Assembly: GCF_036322585.1 (NCBI RefSeq)
Contig: NZ_AP024600.1
Location: 930,001 to 994,000, forward strand
Direction of reading: 5' to 3'
DNA from: Luteolibacter sp. LG18
Lineage (GTDB): Bacteria > Verrucomicrobiota > Verrucomicrobiia > Verrucomicrobiales > Akkermansiaceae
DNA length: 64,000 nt
Shown: piece after piece, positions 43,220-51,121 of the stretch
Layout of the letters: every line of letters starts with the position of its first letter
How positions within the stretch are numbered: the first letter of the stretch is position 1
Notes under the pieces: generated by a model
What the model was told of the DNA's origin: nothing
Database searches by the model: none
Seen by the model: the letters and a program-made list of their open reading frames with translations, nothing else
Translations under genes and position numbers: made by a program

Positions 43220-43663
43220 TTAGAACGCCACTTGAGAGGGCTGCTTGATCCCGGCCAGGTCGAAGACCTCCTTGGTGAGGCGGGCCGAGATTTCCTGGAG
43301 CGTGGCGTGCTCGCGTCGGGTGCCGTTCACGCCGATGTTGAGCGCCGGGGTACGGTCGGACGGCGGATTGGCCTCCGCCACCTCGATGAACATGCGCTTC
43401 GAGAGCTCGGCGACGGCGGCCTCGTCGGACGCGACCTTGAACTTGGCCGCCAGGTTGAGCTCCTTGGCGATCTTCATCAGCACGGCGGGTTTCCGCAGGG
43501 CCGTGCCGATCTGTTCGGACGCGGGCTTGAGATCCTTCTCCTGAAGCTTGAGCGGCACCCAGATGCGGTCGGGCTTGTTCTTGCGGTAGTTCAGGTACGC
43601 GAATCCCGCGCCGCCTGAAGCCAGGATCACGAGAGCCGCCACGAGCACAATCCATCGTTGCAT
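43220..43663 (-). CDS. Single-pass membrane protein of unknown function
   Basis: 147 residues. The N-terminal helix MQRWIVLVAALVILASGGAG anchors a periplasmic domain with KLQEKDLKPASEQIGTALRK, FKVASDEAAVAELSKRMFIE and a helix-rich C-terminus (LQEISARLTKEVFDLAGIKQ). The middle is loosely like the Wzz/chain-length determinant N-domain, but this is not strong enough to assign. Divergent from the M16 peptidase with only 45 bp between starts. Confidence 0.6.
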   Translation of the reverse strand: MQRWIVLVAALVILASGGAGFAYLNYRKNKPDRIWVPLKLQEKDLKPASEQIGTALRKPAVLMKIAKELNLAAKFKVASDEAAVAELSKRMFIEVAEANPPSDRTPALNIGVNGTRREHATLQEISARLTKEVFDLAGIKQPSQVAF

Positions 43664-43708
43664 ACTCCTGCTTTATCGCTCATCCCATTGGGTCCAAGCC
43701 GGAAATTC

Positions 43709-46219
43709 ATGGAATACCCTGTTGTCACCGCCACCGCCGAGACCCTGCCCAACGGATTGTCCCTGATTCTGGACCCCGATCCCTCGGCCCCGGTGGTGAG
43801 CGCGCAGATCTGGGTGGAGACCGGCAGCATGCATGAAGGCGGACGACTGGGCTCGGGCATCTCCCATTTTCTGGAGCATATGGTGTTCAAGGGCACGCGC
43901 GATTACGACGGCGAGGCGCTGGCCAACGCGGTGCAGGCCGCGGGCGGCCACTGGAACGCCTACACCAGCTTCGACCGCACGGTTTACTACATCGATGGCC
44001 CGGCCGCCTCGCTGCCGGAGTTCCTCAAGATTCTAACGGGCCTGGTGTTCTTCCCGACGCTTCCGGAAGCGGAGTTCGAGAAGGAGAAGGACGTGATCCG
44101 CCGCGAGATCGACATGGGCCTGGACGACCCGGACAACGTGGCGAGCCGGCTGTTGTTCTCGACCACGTTCGTGTCCGACCCGCGCCGCCATCCGGTGATC
44201 GGCCACCGCCACCTGTTCGACGCGCTTTCCTACGACGACCTTCGTAATTACCACCGCACCCGCTACACGCCCGAGCGCGCCTTCGCGGTGGTGTCCGGCG
44301 ACTTCGACGCGGACGAGGTGCGCAAGCAGATCACCGCGGCCACCGCGGACCTCGCCCTGGGCGGCGGCCCCGACCCGCTGGTGCCGCAGGACACGCCCCA
44401 GATCGGTCCGCGCCGCGCCCGAGCCACCTTCGCGATCCCAGCCAGCCGCCTGACGATGGCGTGGAAAACGCCGCCGCTTTCCCATCCCGATGCCCCGGCG
44501 CTGGACGTGCTGGCGGCGCTGCTCGGCCGTGGCCGCTCGGCGCGCCTCTACCGCCATCTCCGCCAGGAGCGGGAGCTGGCGCTCGAAATTTCCGCCTGGG
44601 CTTGGAACGGACCGGGCCGCGAGGGCCTCTTCGCCGTGAGCGCGGAGGTCAGCCCGGACAACCGTGAGGTGCTCGTGGAAGCCGCCTTGGCCGAGATCGC
44701 CAAGGTCCAGCAGGACGAACTGGCGGACGAGCTGGCGAAGGCCAAGCGCCAGATCGCCGCCAGTCAGTTCCGCTCGCTGACCAGCGCCTCCGGCCGCGCC
44801 GCCGACCTCGCCTCGAACTGGCATGAGGCCCGCGATCTCGATTTCACCCGCCACTACCTGGCCGCCCTACATGCGGTGACGCCGGAGGACGTGAAGCGCG
44901 TGGCCGCAGCCCTGACCGCGGAGCGCATGACACTCACGGTGCTCGATCCCGAAGGCGCCGCCGTGGCCGACCGCGCCACCAAGCGCCGCCGGGTCCGTGA
45001 GGAGATCCGCACCCACACGCTCGACAACGGCATCACCCTGGCCCTGCTGCCGGACCGCCGGGTGCCGCTGCTCCATTTCCAAGCCGCCGTCCGCGCCGGT
45101 CTGCCCTCCGAAACCGAGGTCAGCAACGGCATCAACCAACTGCTCGCCTCGACCCTGCCGCAGGGTACCGCCACCCGTAGCGCCGAGGAACTGGCCTTGG
45201 AGCTGGAATCGCTGGGGGCCTCCATCGGAGCCTCCGCGGGCAACAACGCGCTGCTGATCCAAGCCGCGGGCCTCGCCCCGGACTTCGGCGTGCTCGCAGA
45301 CGCGCTGGCGGAGGTGCTGAACGCCCCCTCCCTGCCCTCCGACGCCATTGCCCGCGAAAAGGCCAGCCAGCGCGCCGCGCTGGAGGAAGCCCTGGAGGAC
45401 CCGCTCCACACCGGCCTTAGCGAATTGCGCAAGGCGCTCTTCAACGGCGCGGGCTACGGCCGCGACGCCCTCGGCACCCGCCTGAGCCTCGACGTGATCG
45501 ACCGCACCGCGCTGGCCGACCACCACCGCCGCCATTTCACCGGTGGCAACCTCACGCTCGCCGTCGCCGGGGATTTCGATCCCTCCGCCGCCGCGGACAC
45601 GCTCGCGCCGCTGCTCTCCGCCATCCCGGCCGGACAGCCGTGGACCCCGCCGGACAGCTACCTGTATCACGGCTCGGATCTGACCTTCCGCCTGCCGAAA
45701 AAGCAGGCCGTGCTGGCGATCGGCTATCCCGGTGCCGCCGCGCTTTCCGAGGACCGCCACGCGCTGGCGATGCTGCAGGAATACTGCACCGACATGGCCG
45801 GCCCGCTGTTCACCCGCATCCGCGAGGACCTCGGCCTGGCCTATCAGGTCGGAGCCACCCAGTTCCTCGGCTTCGATACCGGCATGTTCGCGTTCTACCT
45901 GGCCACCTCGCCGGGCCAGGCCGAACTCGCCAAGGCCGAGCTGATGGCCGAGATCGGAAAAATCGCCGCCCGCGGCATCCCGGACGACGCCTTCGAGCGC
46001 GTCCGCTCGACCGTGCTCAGCAGCCTGGCGATCCAGCAGCAATCGCTCTCCAGCACCGCCCGCCAGGCCGCGATCGACCTGCTCTTCGGCCAGTCCGCCG
46101 ACCTCCACCGCCAGCTCCCGGACATCTACAAGGCCCTCACCCCTCAAAGCGTCCGCGCCGCCGCCGAACGGGTCTTCAGCGTCGCCCCGACCCTGATCAC
46201 CGTGCTGCCGGAGGAGTGA
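43709..46219 (+). CDS. M16-family zinc metallopeptidase, two fused halves
   Basis: 836 residues from ATG 43709 (MEYPVVTATAETLPNGLSLI). The first half has the inverted zinc motif HFLEH in GISHFLEHMVFKG (about 51-63) with the downstream Glu in EAEFEKEKDVIRREID. The second half (from RTHTLDNGITLALLPDRRVP, about 430) has the same fold without the zinc motif, as in pitrilysin-type proteins where it forms the other wall of the chamber. No signal peptide is seen, so it may act in the cytoplasm or be exported unusually. Substrate unknown. Confidence 0.9.
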   Translation: MEYPVVTATAETLPNGLSLILDPDPSAPVVSAQIWVETGSMHEGGRLGSGISHFLEHMVFKGTRDYDGEALANAVQAAGGHWNAYTSFDRTVYYIDGPAASLPEFLKILTGLVFFPTLPEAEFEKEKDVIRREIDMGLDDPDNVASRLLFSTTFVSDPRRHPVIGHRHLFDALSYDDLRNYHRTRYTPERAFAVVSGDFDADEVRKQITAATADLALGGGPDPLVPQDTPQIGPRRARATFAIPASRLTMAWKTPPLSHPDAPALDVLAALLGRGRSARLYRHLRQERELALEISAWAWNGPGREGLFAVSAEVSPDNREVLVEAALAEIAKVQQDELADELAKAKRQIAASQFRSLTSASGRAADLASNWHEARDLDFTRHYLAALHAVTPEDVKRVAAALTAERMTLTVLDPEGAAVADRATKRRRVREEIRTHTLDNGITLALLPDRRVPLLHFQAAVRAGLPSETEVSNGINQLLASTLPQGTATRSAEELALELESLGASIGASAGNNALLIQAAGLAPDFGVLADALAEVLNAPSLPSDAIAREKASQRAALEEALEDPLHTGLSELRKALFNGAGYGRDALGTRLSLDVIDRTALADHHRRHFTGGNLTLAVAGDFDPSAAADTLAPLLSAIPAGQPWTPPDSYLYHGSDLTFRLPKKQAVLAIGYPGAAALSEDRHALAMLQEYCTDMAGPLFTRIREDLGLAYQVGATQFLGFDTGMFAFYLATSPGQAELAKAELMAEIGKIAARGIPDDAFERVRSTVLSSLAIQQQSLSSTARQAAIDLLFGQSADLHRQLPDIYKALTPQSVRAAAERVFSVAPTLITVLPEE

Positions 46220-46262
46220 TCACGACGCACGCTTCCCCCGTCGGCAAGCTACGGGGCCTGTC

Positions 46263-46292
46263 GGCTTGGGGGGAGCTGGTCCTTCCCAAGCC
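46263..46292. terminator. Hairpin between M16 peptidase and small minus-strand gene
   Basis: GGCTTGGG (46263-46270) and CCCAAGCC (46285-46292), an 8-bp stem with a 14-nt loop, sits between the convergent M16 gene and the small Cys/Trp-rich gene. It can serve both directions; T-tracts are weak. Confidence 0.45.
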
Positions 46293-46463
46293 TCAACAGC
46301 GGAAATAGTTCGGACCGCCGGTGCAATTGGTGCGAACCCAGCTCCAACAGCCATCGAAGGAATCCGGGCCGTGCATGGCGGCCCAGCCGTGGGTCCCGCC
46401 TTCACCGAGTTTGGCCACCGCCGCATGGCCGTCCAAGGGGCTTCTGAATACGTAGTAGTCCAT
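46293..46463 (-). CDS. Small Trp/Cys-rich protein of unknown function (56 aa)
   Basis: An open frame from ATG 46463 to TGA 46293 encodes 56 residues beginning MDYYVFRSPLDGHAAVAKLG, then EGGTHGWAAMHGPDSFDGC, and ending WSWVRTNCTGGPNYFRC. Three Cys, three Trp and several Gly-His pairs give it the look of a compact folded or metal-binding peptide. Codons are varied and unlike the antisense shadows elsewhere. There is no signal peptide. It stands alone in the 340-bp gap between the M16 and DUF1844 genes. I do not recognise the family; conservation in relatives would decide whether it is real. Confidence 0.55.
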   Translation of the reverse strand: MDYYVFRSPLDGHAAVAKLGEGGTHGWAAMHGPDSFDGCWSWVRTNCTGGPNYFRC

Positions 46464-46560
46464 GGTTTTAAGGGATTCGGTCTACCATCATGCAGGATGC
46501 AATCCAGTTTCGCAAGATTGGTTTTGGTGACAGGCGGCCGATCGTGCATTAGAACCCCGC

Positions 46561-46824
46561 ATGCCCGACGAGCCACAGGCCGACCCCCGCTTCAGCGAAT
46601 TCCTGTTCCTCCAAGCCCAGAATGCCGGGATGTTCCTCGGTCAGATCCCGAATCCAGTGACGGGCCGCAATGACATCAACCTGCGGGCCGCGAAATCGGT
46701 GCTCGATTCGTTGGAAATGCTGGAGAACAAAACCCGCGGCAACCTGACGGAGAAGGAGGAGAAGCTCCTCGCCGTGGCCCTGAACAACCTCCGCCCGCTT
46801 TACCTCCAGGCCTCGGAGGAGTAA
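46561..46824 (+). CDS. DUF1844 protein
   Basis: 87 residues: PRFSEFLFLQAQNAGMFLGQ, then IPNPVTGRNDINLRAAKSVL and a helical C-terminus (LDSLEMLENKTRGNLTEKEE). This is the DUF1844 pattern (conserved GQIPNP and DLxxAKxxIDxLxxLxxKTxGNL). Function unknown; the family is common in Verrucomicrobiota, Deltaproteobacteria and Planctomycetota. kdsA begins 20 bp downstream, so it probably leads the kdsA-lpt transcript. Confidence 0.88.
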   Translation: MPDEPQADPRFSEFLFLQAQNAGMFLGQIPNPVTGRNDINLRAAKSVLDSLEMLENKTRGNLTEKEEKLLAVALNNLRPLYLQASEE

Positions 46825-46844
46825 TTCCTTTCCCCTTTCCCACC

Positions 46845-47669
46845 ATGTCGTCCTTCGATCCCTTCAACATCGGCACCGTCCCGGTCGGCGGCCCCGCTCC
46901 GTTCTTCATCCTCGGCCCCTGCGCCCTCGAGAGCGAGGAGTTCGCCTGGGAAATGGCGAAATCGCTCAAGGAAATCGCCGACAAGACCGGCATTCACTTC
47001 ATTTTCAAGGCGTCCTACGACAAGGCGAACCGCACCTCGGTGAAGTCCTTCCGCGGCCCGGGTGTCGAGGAAGGCTGCCGGATTCTCTCCGAGATCGGCA
47101 AGGAGCTGGGCGTGCCGGTGACCACCGACATCCACACCGCGGAGGACGCGGAGATCGCCGGGGCCTACATCGATCTGCTCCAGATCCCGGCGTTCCTGTG
47201 CCGCCAGACCGACCTGCTGGAAGCCGCCGCCAAGACCGGCCGTGCGGTGAACGTGAAGAAGGGCCAGTTCCTGGCTCCGTGGGACACCATCAACATCGCG
47301 GACAAGCTGCGCGCCTTCGGCTGCGAGCGCTTCCTGCTCACCGAGCGCGGCACCACCTTCGGCTACAACAACCTCGTGACCGACATGCGCTCGCTCTACT
47401 GGATGCGCAAGGAAGGCCTGCCGGTGATTTTCGACGCCACCCACTCGGTGCAGCGACCGGGCGGCCTCGGCGGCGCGACCGGCGGCGATGGCGAGCTGGC
47501 CCCCGTGCTGGCCCGCGCGGCGGTGGCCACGGGCGTGGACGGCGTGTTCATGGAGACCCACTCGGACCCGGCCAATGCCATGTCCGACGGCCCGAACCAA
47601 ATTCCGCTCGAATTTATGGAGGACGTTCTCGTCAAACTGATCGCGATCCACCACGCGGCCCACGGCTGA
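46845..47669 (+). CDS. kdsA: 3-deoxy-D-manno-octulosonate 8-phosphate synthase
   Basis: KdsA condenses phosphoenolpyruvate with arabinose 5-phosphate to make KDO-8-phosphate, the precursor of the LPS inner-core sugar. 274 residues with family motifs: FILGPCALES (about 22-31), FKASYDKANRTSVKSFRGPG, TTDIHTAEDAE, QIPAFLCRQTDLL, NVKKGQFLAPWD, LTERGTTFGYNNLV, FDATHSVQRPGG. The N-P-x-C type metal Cys is replaced in many members; the GPCALES Cys is present. First enzyme of the kdsA-lptCA-lptB block. Leader TTTCCCCTTTCCCACC lacks a Shine-Dalgarno. Confidence 0.97.
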   Translation: MSSFDPFNIGTVPVGGPAPFFILGPCALESEEFAWEMAKSLKEIADKTGIHFIFKASYDKANRTSVKSFRGPGVEEGCRILSEIGKELGVPVTTDIHTAEDAEIAGAYIDLLQIPAFLCRQTDLLEAAAKTGRAVNVKKGQFLAPWDTINIADKLRAFGCERFLLTERGTTFGYNNLVTDMRSLYWMRKEGLPVIFDATHSVQRPGGLGGATGGDGELAPVLARAAVATGVDGVFMETHSDPANAMSDGPNQIPLEFMEDVLVKLIAIHHAAHG

Positions 47670-47721
47670 GCCGCGGGCTATTCCTGTTGGAATCCGCCGA
47701 GTTCATCCTACCTTCCCCACC

Positions 47722-49149
47722 GTGCGTTCGCTCCTGATCCTCGTTCTCGCACCCGCCGCCCTGGCCGCGGAGCCTTCCGCGCTGCCGCCGGAGCTGGTTC
47801 CGGAGAAGCCGCAGCAGCTTCCGGCGATCTCGCTGATGCCGGCCGGCAGCGTGCTGAAGAAGGTGATGGTGCCGCGCTACGATTCGAAGCGCCAGCTCGC
47901 CGCCGCGCTGCGCTGCGAGGAGCTCACGGTGGTGGATGACCACACGCTCGAAGCCCGGATCGTGGCCCTCGAGTTCTTCAACCCGGACCGCAGCGCCAAG
48001 GCGCGGATCGATCTCCAATTCGCCCACTTCGACCAGACCAAGGGCACGCTGGAGACCCGGGACCCCGTCGCCATCACCTCCGAGGATTTCGAGGCGGTGG
48101 GCACCGGACTTTCCTACACCCATCAACAATCGCAGGGATTCCTGCTGGGACCGGTGAAGACCCGGTTCTTTGAGAAACAAAAGAAGGCCACTTCGATGAA
48201 TGCTCCGATCACTCCCCGCGGCGCGGTGACCGCCCTGGCGACCGCCATGATCTCCCTCCCCGCGATGGCCGAGGTGCCCGCGCGGCTGAGCCCGGAGGAT
48301 CGCGCGAAAATCCAGGAGGAAACCACGACCGCCGCCCCGCAGGCGAAGCAGGCGCTAGACGGCACCCGGGAAGTCCTGGAAGCCAGCAGCAAGGACTCCA
48401 GCGCCGCCAACGACGCCGTGTCCGCCTTCCTCAAGCAGGCCGCTCTGACCTCCATCTCCCTGGAAACCACCCCGGTGGAGCCACCCGCGAAGCCGGCCGC
48501 TGCCGATTCCACCCCTCACACCGCCGCCACCAAGCCGCTGGAAGTGAAGCCGGGCCCGAACGACACCGTGATCGAGGCGGACGACGGCATGTATTTCGAC
48601 TCCGCGAAGGGCCTGCTGGTTTACCTGAAGAACGTCCGTCTCAGCGACCCGCGCTTCTCCCTGAGCGGCGCGAACGAGCTGAAGGTCTTCATGGAGAAGA
48701 AGGAACCGAAGAAGCCGGACGCCAAACCCGGCGATGCGAAGCCCTCCGGTGACGCCAAGGCTCCGGCCGATCCGGCCGCCAAGAAGGAAAACTCCGCCCC
48801 GGGTCTGACCGGCGCCACCAGCGGCTTCGGCGATGTCGACCACATCGTCGCCACCGGCGCGGTGAAGGTGGTGCAGAAATCCGTGGATGGCAAACCGCCG
48901 GTGGAAGCCAGTGCCGCGGTGCTGAACTACAACGCCAAGACCGGTGAGATCATCCTCAATGGGGGCTATCCGTGGGTGAAGCAGGGCGACAAGTTCATGC
49001 GCGCCAAGGAGCCGAACCTCTACCTGCGCATCCAGAAGGATGGCAGCTTCGTGACCGAAGGCGTGTGGGACATGGGTGGCCAGATCCAGTCGAAGGACGC
49101 GGACAACAAGCCGAAGCCGACTCCCTCCGCCCCGAAGCCCACCCGCTGA
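47722..49149 (+). CDS. LptC/LptA-like fusion protein of LPS export
   Basis: 475 residues from GTG 47722. The first part (signal peptide RSLLILVLAPAALAA, then to about residue 155) looks LptC-like, with a beta domain ending GFLLGPVKTRFFE. Residue 159 is a Met that begins a second signal-like segment (MNAPITPRGAVTALATAMIS, then LPAMAE) in the same frame, ATG at 48196. The rest has OstA/LptA-like beta strands (TVIEADDGMYFDSAKGLLVY, DVDHIVATGAVKVVQKS, ASAAVLNYNAKTGEIILNGG). LptC and LptA bridge LPS from inner to outer membrane. Either a true fusion or two proteins sharing a frame by internal initiation. lptB follows after 22 bp. Confidence 0.78.
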   Translation: MRSLLILVLAPAALAAEPSALPPELVPEKPQQLPAISLMPAGSVLKKVMVPRYDSKRQLAAALRCEELTVVDDHTLEARIVALEFFNPDRSAKARIDLQFAHFDQTKGTLETRDPVAITSEDFEAVGTGLSYTHQQSQGFLLGPVKTRFFEKQKKATSMNAPITPRGAVTALATAMISLPAMAEVPARLSPEDRAKIQEETTTAAPQAKQALDGTREVLEASSKDSSAANDAVSAFLKQAALTSISLETTPVEPPAKPAAADSTPHTAATKPLEVKPGPNDTVIEADDGMYFDSAKGLLVYLKNVRLSDPRFSLSGANELKVFMEKKEPKKPDAKPGDAKPSGDAKAPADPAAKKENSAPGLTGATSGFGDVDHIVATGAVKVVQKSVDGKPPVEASAAVLNYNAKTGEIILNGGYPWVKQGDKFMRAKEPNLYLRIQKDGSFVTEGVWDMGGQIQSKDADNKPKPTPSAPKPTR

Positions 49150-49171
49150 TTCCCCTTTCCTTTCGCCCGCC

Positions 49172-49951
49172 ATGCCCGTCCAAGCCTCGCACGCGCCCGG
49201 TTCCTCCTGCTGCAACCTGTCCTCCGCCATCCTCTCCGCCTCGGGCCTGCGCAAGACCTACGGCGGCCGCGCGGTCGTCGACGGCGTCTCGCTCACCGTC
49301 CAGCCCGGCGAGATCGTCGGCCTGATGGGTCCGAACGGCGCGGGCAAGACCACCTCGTTCTACATGATCGCCGGCCTGGTGCCGCCGGACGCCGGCAAAG
49401 TCCATTTCAACGGCACGGACATCTCCGACCTGCCGATGCACCGCCGCGCCCGCCTCGGCCTCGGCTACCTGCCACAGGAAGAGTCCGTGTTCCGGAAACT
49501 CAGCGTGCTGGACAACCTGCTGGCGATCCTCGAGACGCGCCCGGGCCTGGGCCGCAAGGAGCGGCTCGAGCGCGCCAACGACCTGCTCGATCGCTTCGGC
49601 ATCGCGAAGCTTTCGAAGTCCCTGGCGATCACCCTTTCCGGCGGTGAAAAGCGCCGCCTGGCGATCGCCCGCGCCCTGTGCACGGACCCGAAGCTGCTGA
49701 TGCTCGACGAGCCCTTCGCCGGCATCGACCCCATCGCCGTGGAGGACATCCAGAAGATCGTGCGCGACCTGCGCGAGCGCGATGGCCTGGCGATCCTGAT
49801 CACCGACCACTCGGTCCGCGAAACCCTCACCATCGCCGACCGCGCCTTCCTGATCCACGACGGCCGGGTGATCCTTGAAGGCCGCTCCGAGGAACTCGCG
49901 AACGACCCCGTCGCGAAGAAGTATTACCTCGGGGAGGATTTCAAGATGTGA
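49172..49951 (+). CDS. lptB: LPS export ABC transporter ATPase
   Basis: LptB powers LPS extraction from the inner membrane with LptFG. 259 residues from ATG 49172. Walker A GPNGAGKTTSF (about 52-62), LptB-typical GLGYLPQEESVFRKLSV, signature LSGGEKRRLAIARAL, Walker B LLMLDEPFAGIDPIAVEDIQ, and H-loop TDHSVRET. The extra ~25 N-terminal residues (MPVQASHAPGSSCCN) are unusual for LptB. lptFG is not in the window. A terminator follows at 49990. Confidence 0.95.
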   Translation: MPVQASHAPGSSCCNLSSAILSASGLRKTYGGRAVVDGVSLTVQPGEIVGLMGPNGAGKTTSFYMIAGLVPPDAGKVHFNGTDISDLPMHRRARLGLGYLPQEESVFRKLSVLDNLLAILETRPGLGRKERLERANDLLDRFGIAKLSKSLAITLSGGEKRRLAIARALCTDPKLLMLDEPFAGIDPIAVEDIQKIVRDLRERDGLAILITDHSVRETLTIADRAFLIHDGRVILEGRSEELANDPVAKKYYLGEDFKM

Positions 49952-49989
49952 CGGAAATCCGTCCGCATTGCAACCCGGTTCTTCGCACG

Positions 49990-50013
49990 CAAAGCCCTCT
50001 ACGGAGGGCTTTG
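49990..50013 (+). terminator. Hairpin terminator after lptB
   Basis: CAAAGCCCTC-TACG-GAGGGCTTTG, a 10-bp perfect stem followed by TCGCGTTT. It closes the DUF1844-kdsA-lptCA-lptB block. A second hairpin (CGTGGC/GCCACG, 50072-50089) lies in the leader of hpf. Confidence 0.75.
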
Positions 50014-50164
50014 TCGCGTTTACAAGGGTTCCACGGCGGAGCAACACGCGAAAATTATTTTAGAAGTTCCGCGTGGCATTTTCGCCACGTTTAGCCCAAG
50101 GTGTCGGGTGGATATGGCGGATGGAACCGCCGTCCGTACTGCTGAAATCAAACCGACAAGAACC

Positions 50165-50758
50165 ATGCAAACTGCCAACGTCAATCTGCCGATCACCGTC
50201 ACGGTTCGGCACGAGCAAGTGACCGACGCCCTGCGGGATTACGCCCAGAAGAAGATCGAGGGTCTGCACCTCGACTACCCGCGAATCATCGAAGCGAAGG
50301 CCATCCTCGACGTTCAGAAAAACCGGCACATCGCCGAAATCATTCTTTTTTGCGCCAACCACATCACCATCGAAGCCCACACTGAAAACGGCAACATGTA
50401 CGCGGCCCTCGACGAGACGATCGACAAGATCTCGCGCCGCATGCGGAAGCACAAGACCCGCCTCCTGAAGAAGAACCGGCCGCACCGCAACGAGTCGATC
50501 CGCCACCTCGACGAACGCTTCTTCACCGAGGACGTGCTCGACCACCCGGAGGACTCCCAGCACGATCCGGAGCCCTTCATCGTCCACCCGGACAAGTACA
50601 AGGTGAAGACCATGTACAAGGAGGACGCGGTCATGGAACTCGAACTCTCGGACCGCCCGTTCGTGCTCTACAAGAGCGCCCGCCGTGGCTGCCTGACCCT
50701 GGTTTACCGCCGCAAAGACGGCGAGTACGCGGCGCTCGACATCAAGGAAGTCGCCTGA
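50165..50758 (+). CDS. hpf: Ribosome hibernation promoting factor (long form)
   Basis: Binds the 30S decoding site and dimerises ribosomes in stationary phase. 197 residues from ATG 50165 (MQTANVNLPITVTVRHEQVT). The N-terminal S30AE domain has LRDYAQKKIEGLHLDYPRII and ANHITIEAHTENGNMYAALD (typical DMYAAID helix); the C-terminal dimerisation domain (VIVKxKxFxxKPM-type) is represented by VHPDKYKVKTMYKEDAVMEL and FVLYKSARRGCLTLVYRRKD. Long HPF is common outside Gammaproteobacteria. A-rich leader, not Shine-Dalgarno. Confidence 0.93.
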   Translation: MQTANVNLPITVTVRHEQVTDALRDYAQKKIEGLHLDYPRIIEAKAILDVQKNRHIAEIILFCANHITIEAHTENGNMYAALDETIDKISRRMRKHKTRLLKKNRPHRNESIRHLDERFFTEDVLDHPEDSQHDPEPFIVHPDKYKVKTMYKEDAVMELELSDRPFVLYKSARRGCLTLVYRRKDGEYAALDIKEVA

Positions 50759-50776
50759 TTTCCCGTCAGCGCCCAA

Positions 50777-50805
50777 CCCACCGGCCTCCGGGCCGGTGGG
50801 TTTTT
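50777..50805 (+). terminator. Intrinsic terminator of hpf
   Basis: CCCACCGGCC-TCCG-GGCCGGTGGG followed by TTTTT, a perfect 10-bp stem with a T-tract, 19 bp after the hpf stop. Confidence 0.95.
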
Positions 50806-50870
50806 CGTTTTCCGGGGGGAAGCAGGATTTTGATCGCCGAGCCCCGGTGTTCGGTTAGGGTGGCGATTGT

Positions 50871-51029
50871 ATGAAAATCCTCCGCTTCCTCTTGGTTCTT
50901 CCAGTGATGGCTTTGGTTTCCTGCGCCGACGATTCGACCGGCTTCACCACTCCCGCCGTGCATGGCAAGGTGTGGGCTGGCTCCGGCGGCGAGCACGTGT
51001 CCATCCCGCACGGCATCACCAGCAACTGA
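50871..51029 (+). CDS. Small lipoprotein (52 aa)
   Basis: ATG 50871 to TGA 51029. The sequence MKILRFLLVLPVMALVSC is a textbook lipoprotein signal (lipobox LVSC, Cys at 18). The mature peptide is only about 35 residues: ADDSTGFTTPAVHGKVWAG and SGGEHVSIPHGITSN. It has its own terminator downstream and a GTTAGGGT box 16 bp before the ATG. LspA (17414-18016) would process it. Function unknown; it may be an envelope stress or structural micro-lipoprotein. Confidence 0.8.
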   Translation: MKILRFLLVLPVMALVSCADDSTGFTTPAVHGKVWAGSGGEHVSIPHGITSN

Positions 51030-51066
51030 CGGACCCCGCGGGCTGTCCAAGCTCCGGATCGACGAA

Positions 51067-51099
51067 AAAGCCTCCGCCTGGATCCCAGGCGGAGGCTTT
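51067..51099. terminator. Bidirectional intrinsic terminator
   Basis: A 15-bp perfect stem (51067-51081 with 51085-51099, loop ATC). AAAAA precedes it and TTTCGTTTT follows, so it has U-tracts on both strands and serves both the small lipoprotein and the convergent 1613-residue gene. Confidence 0.93.
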
Positions 51100-51121
51100 C
51101 GTTTTGGCGTCCGGGACAGGG

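Noticed and set aside
43658..43708. TTG start 17 codons upstream for the M16 peptidase
   Set aside because: The extension overlaps the divergent gene's start and the family homology begins right after the ATG at 43709.
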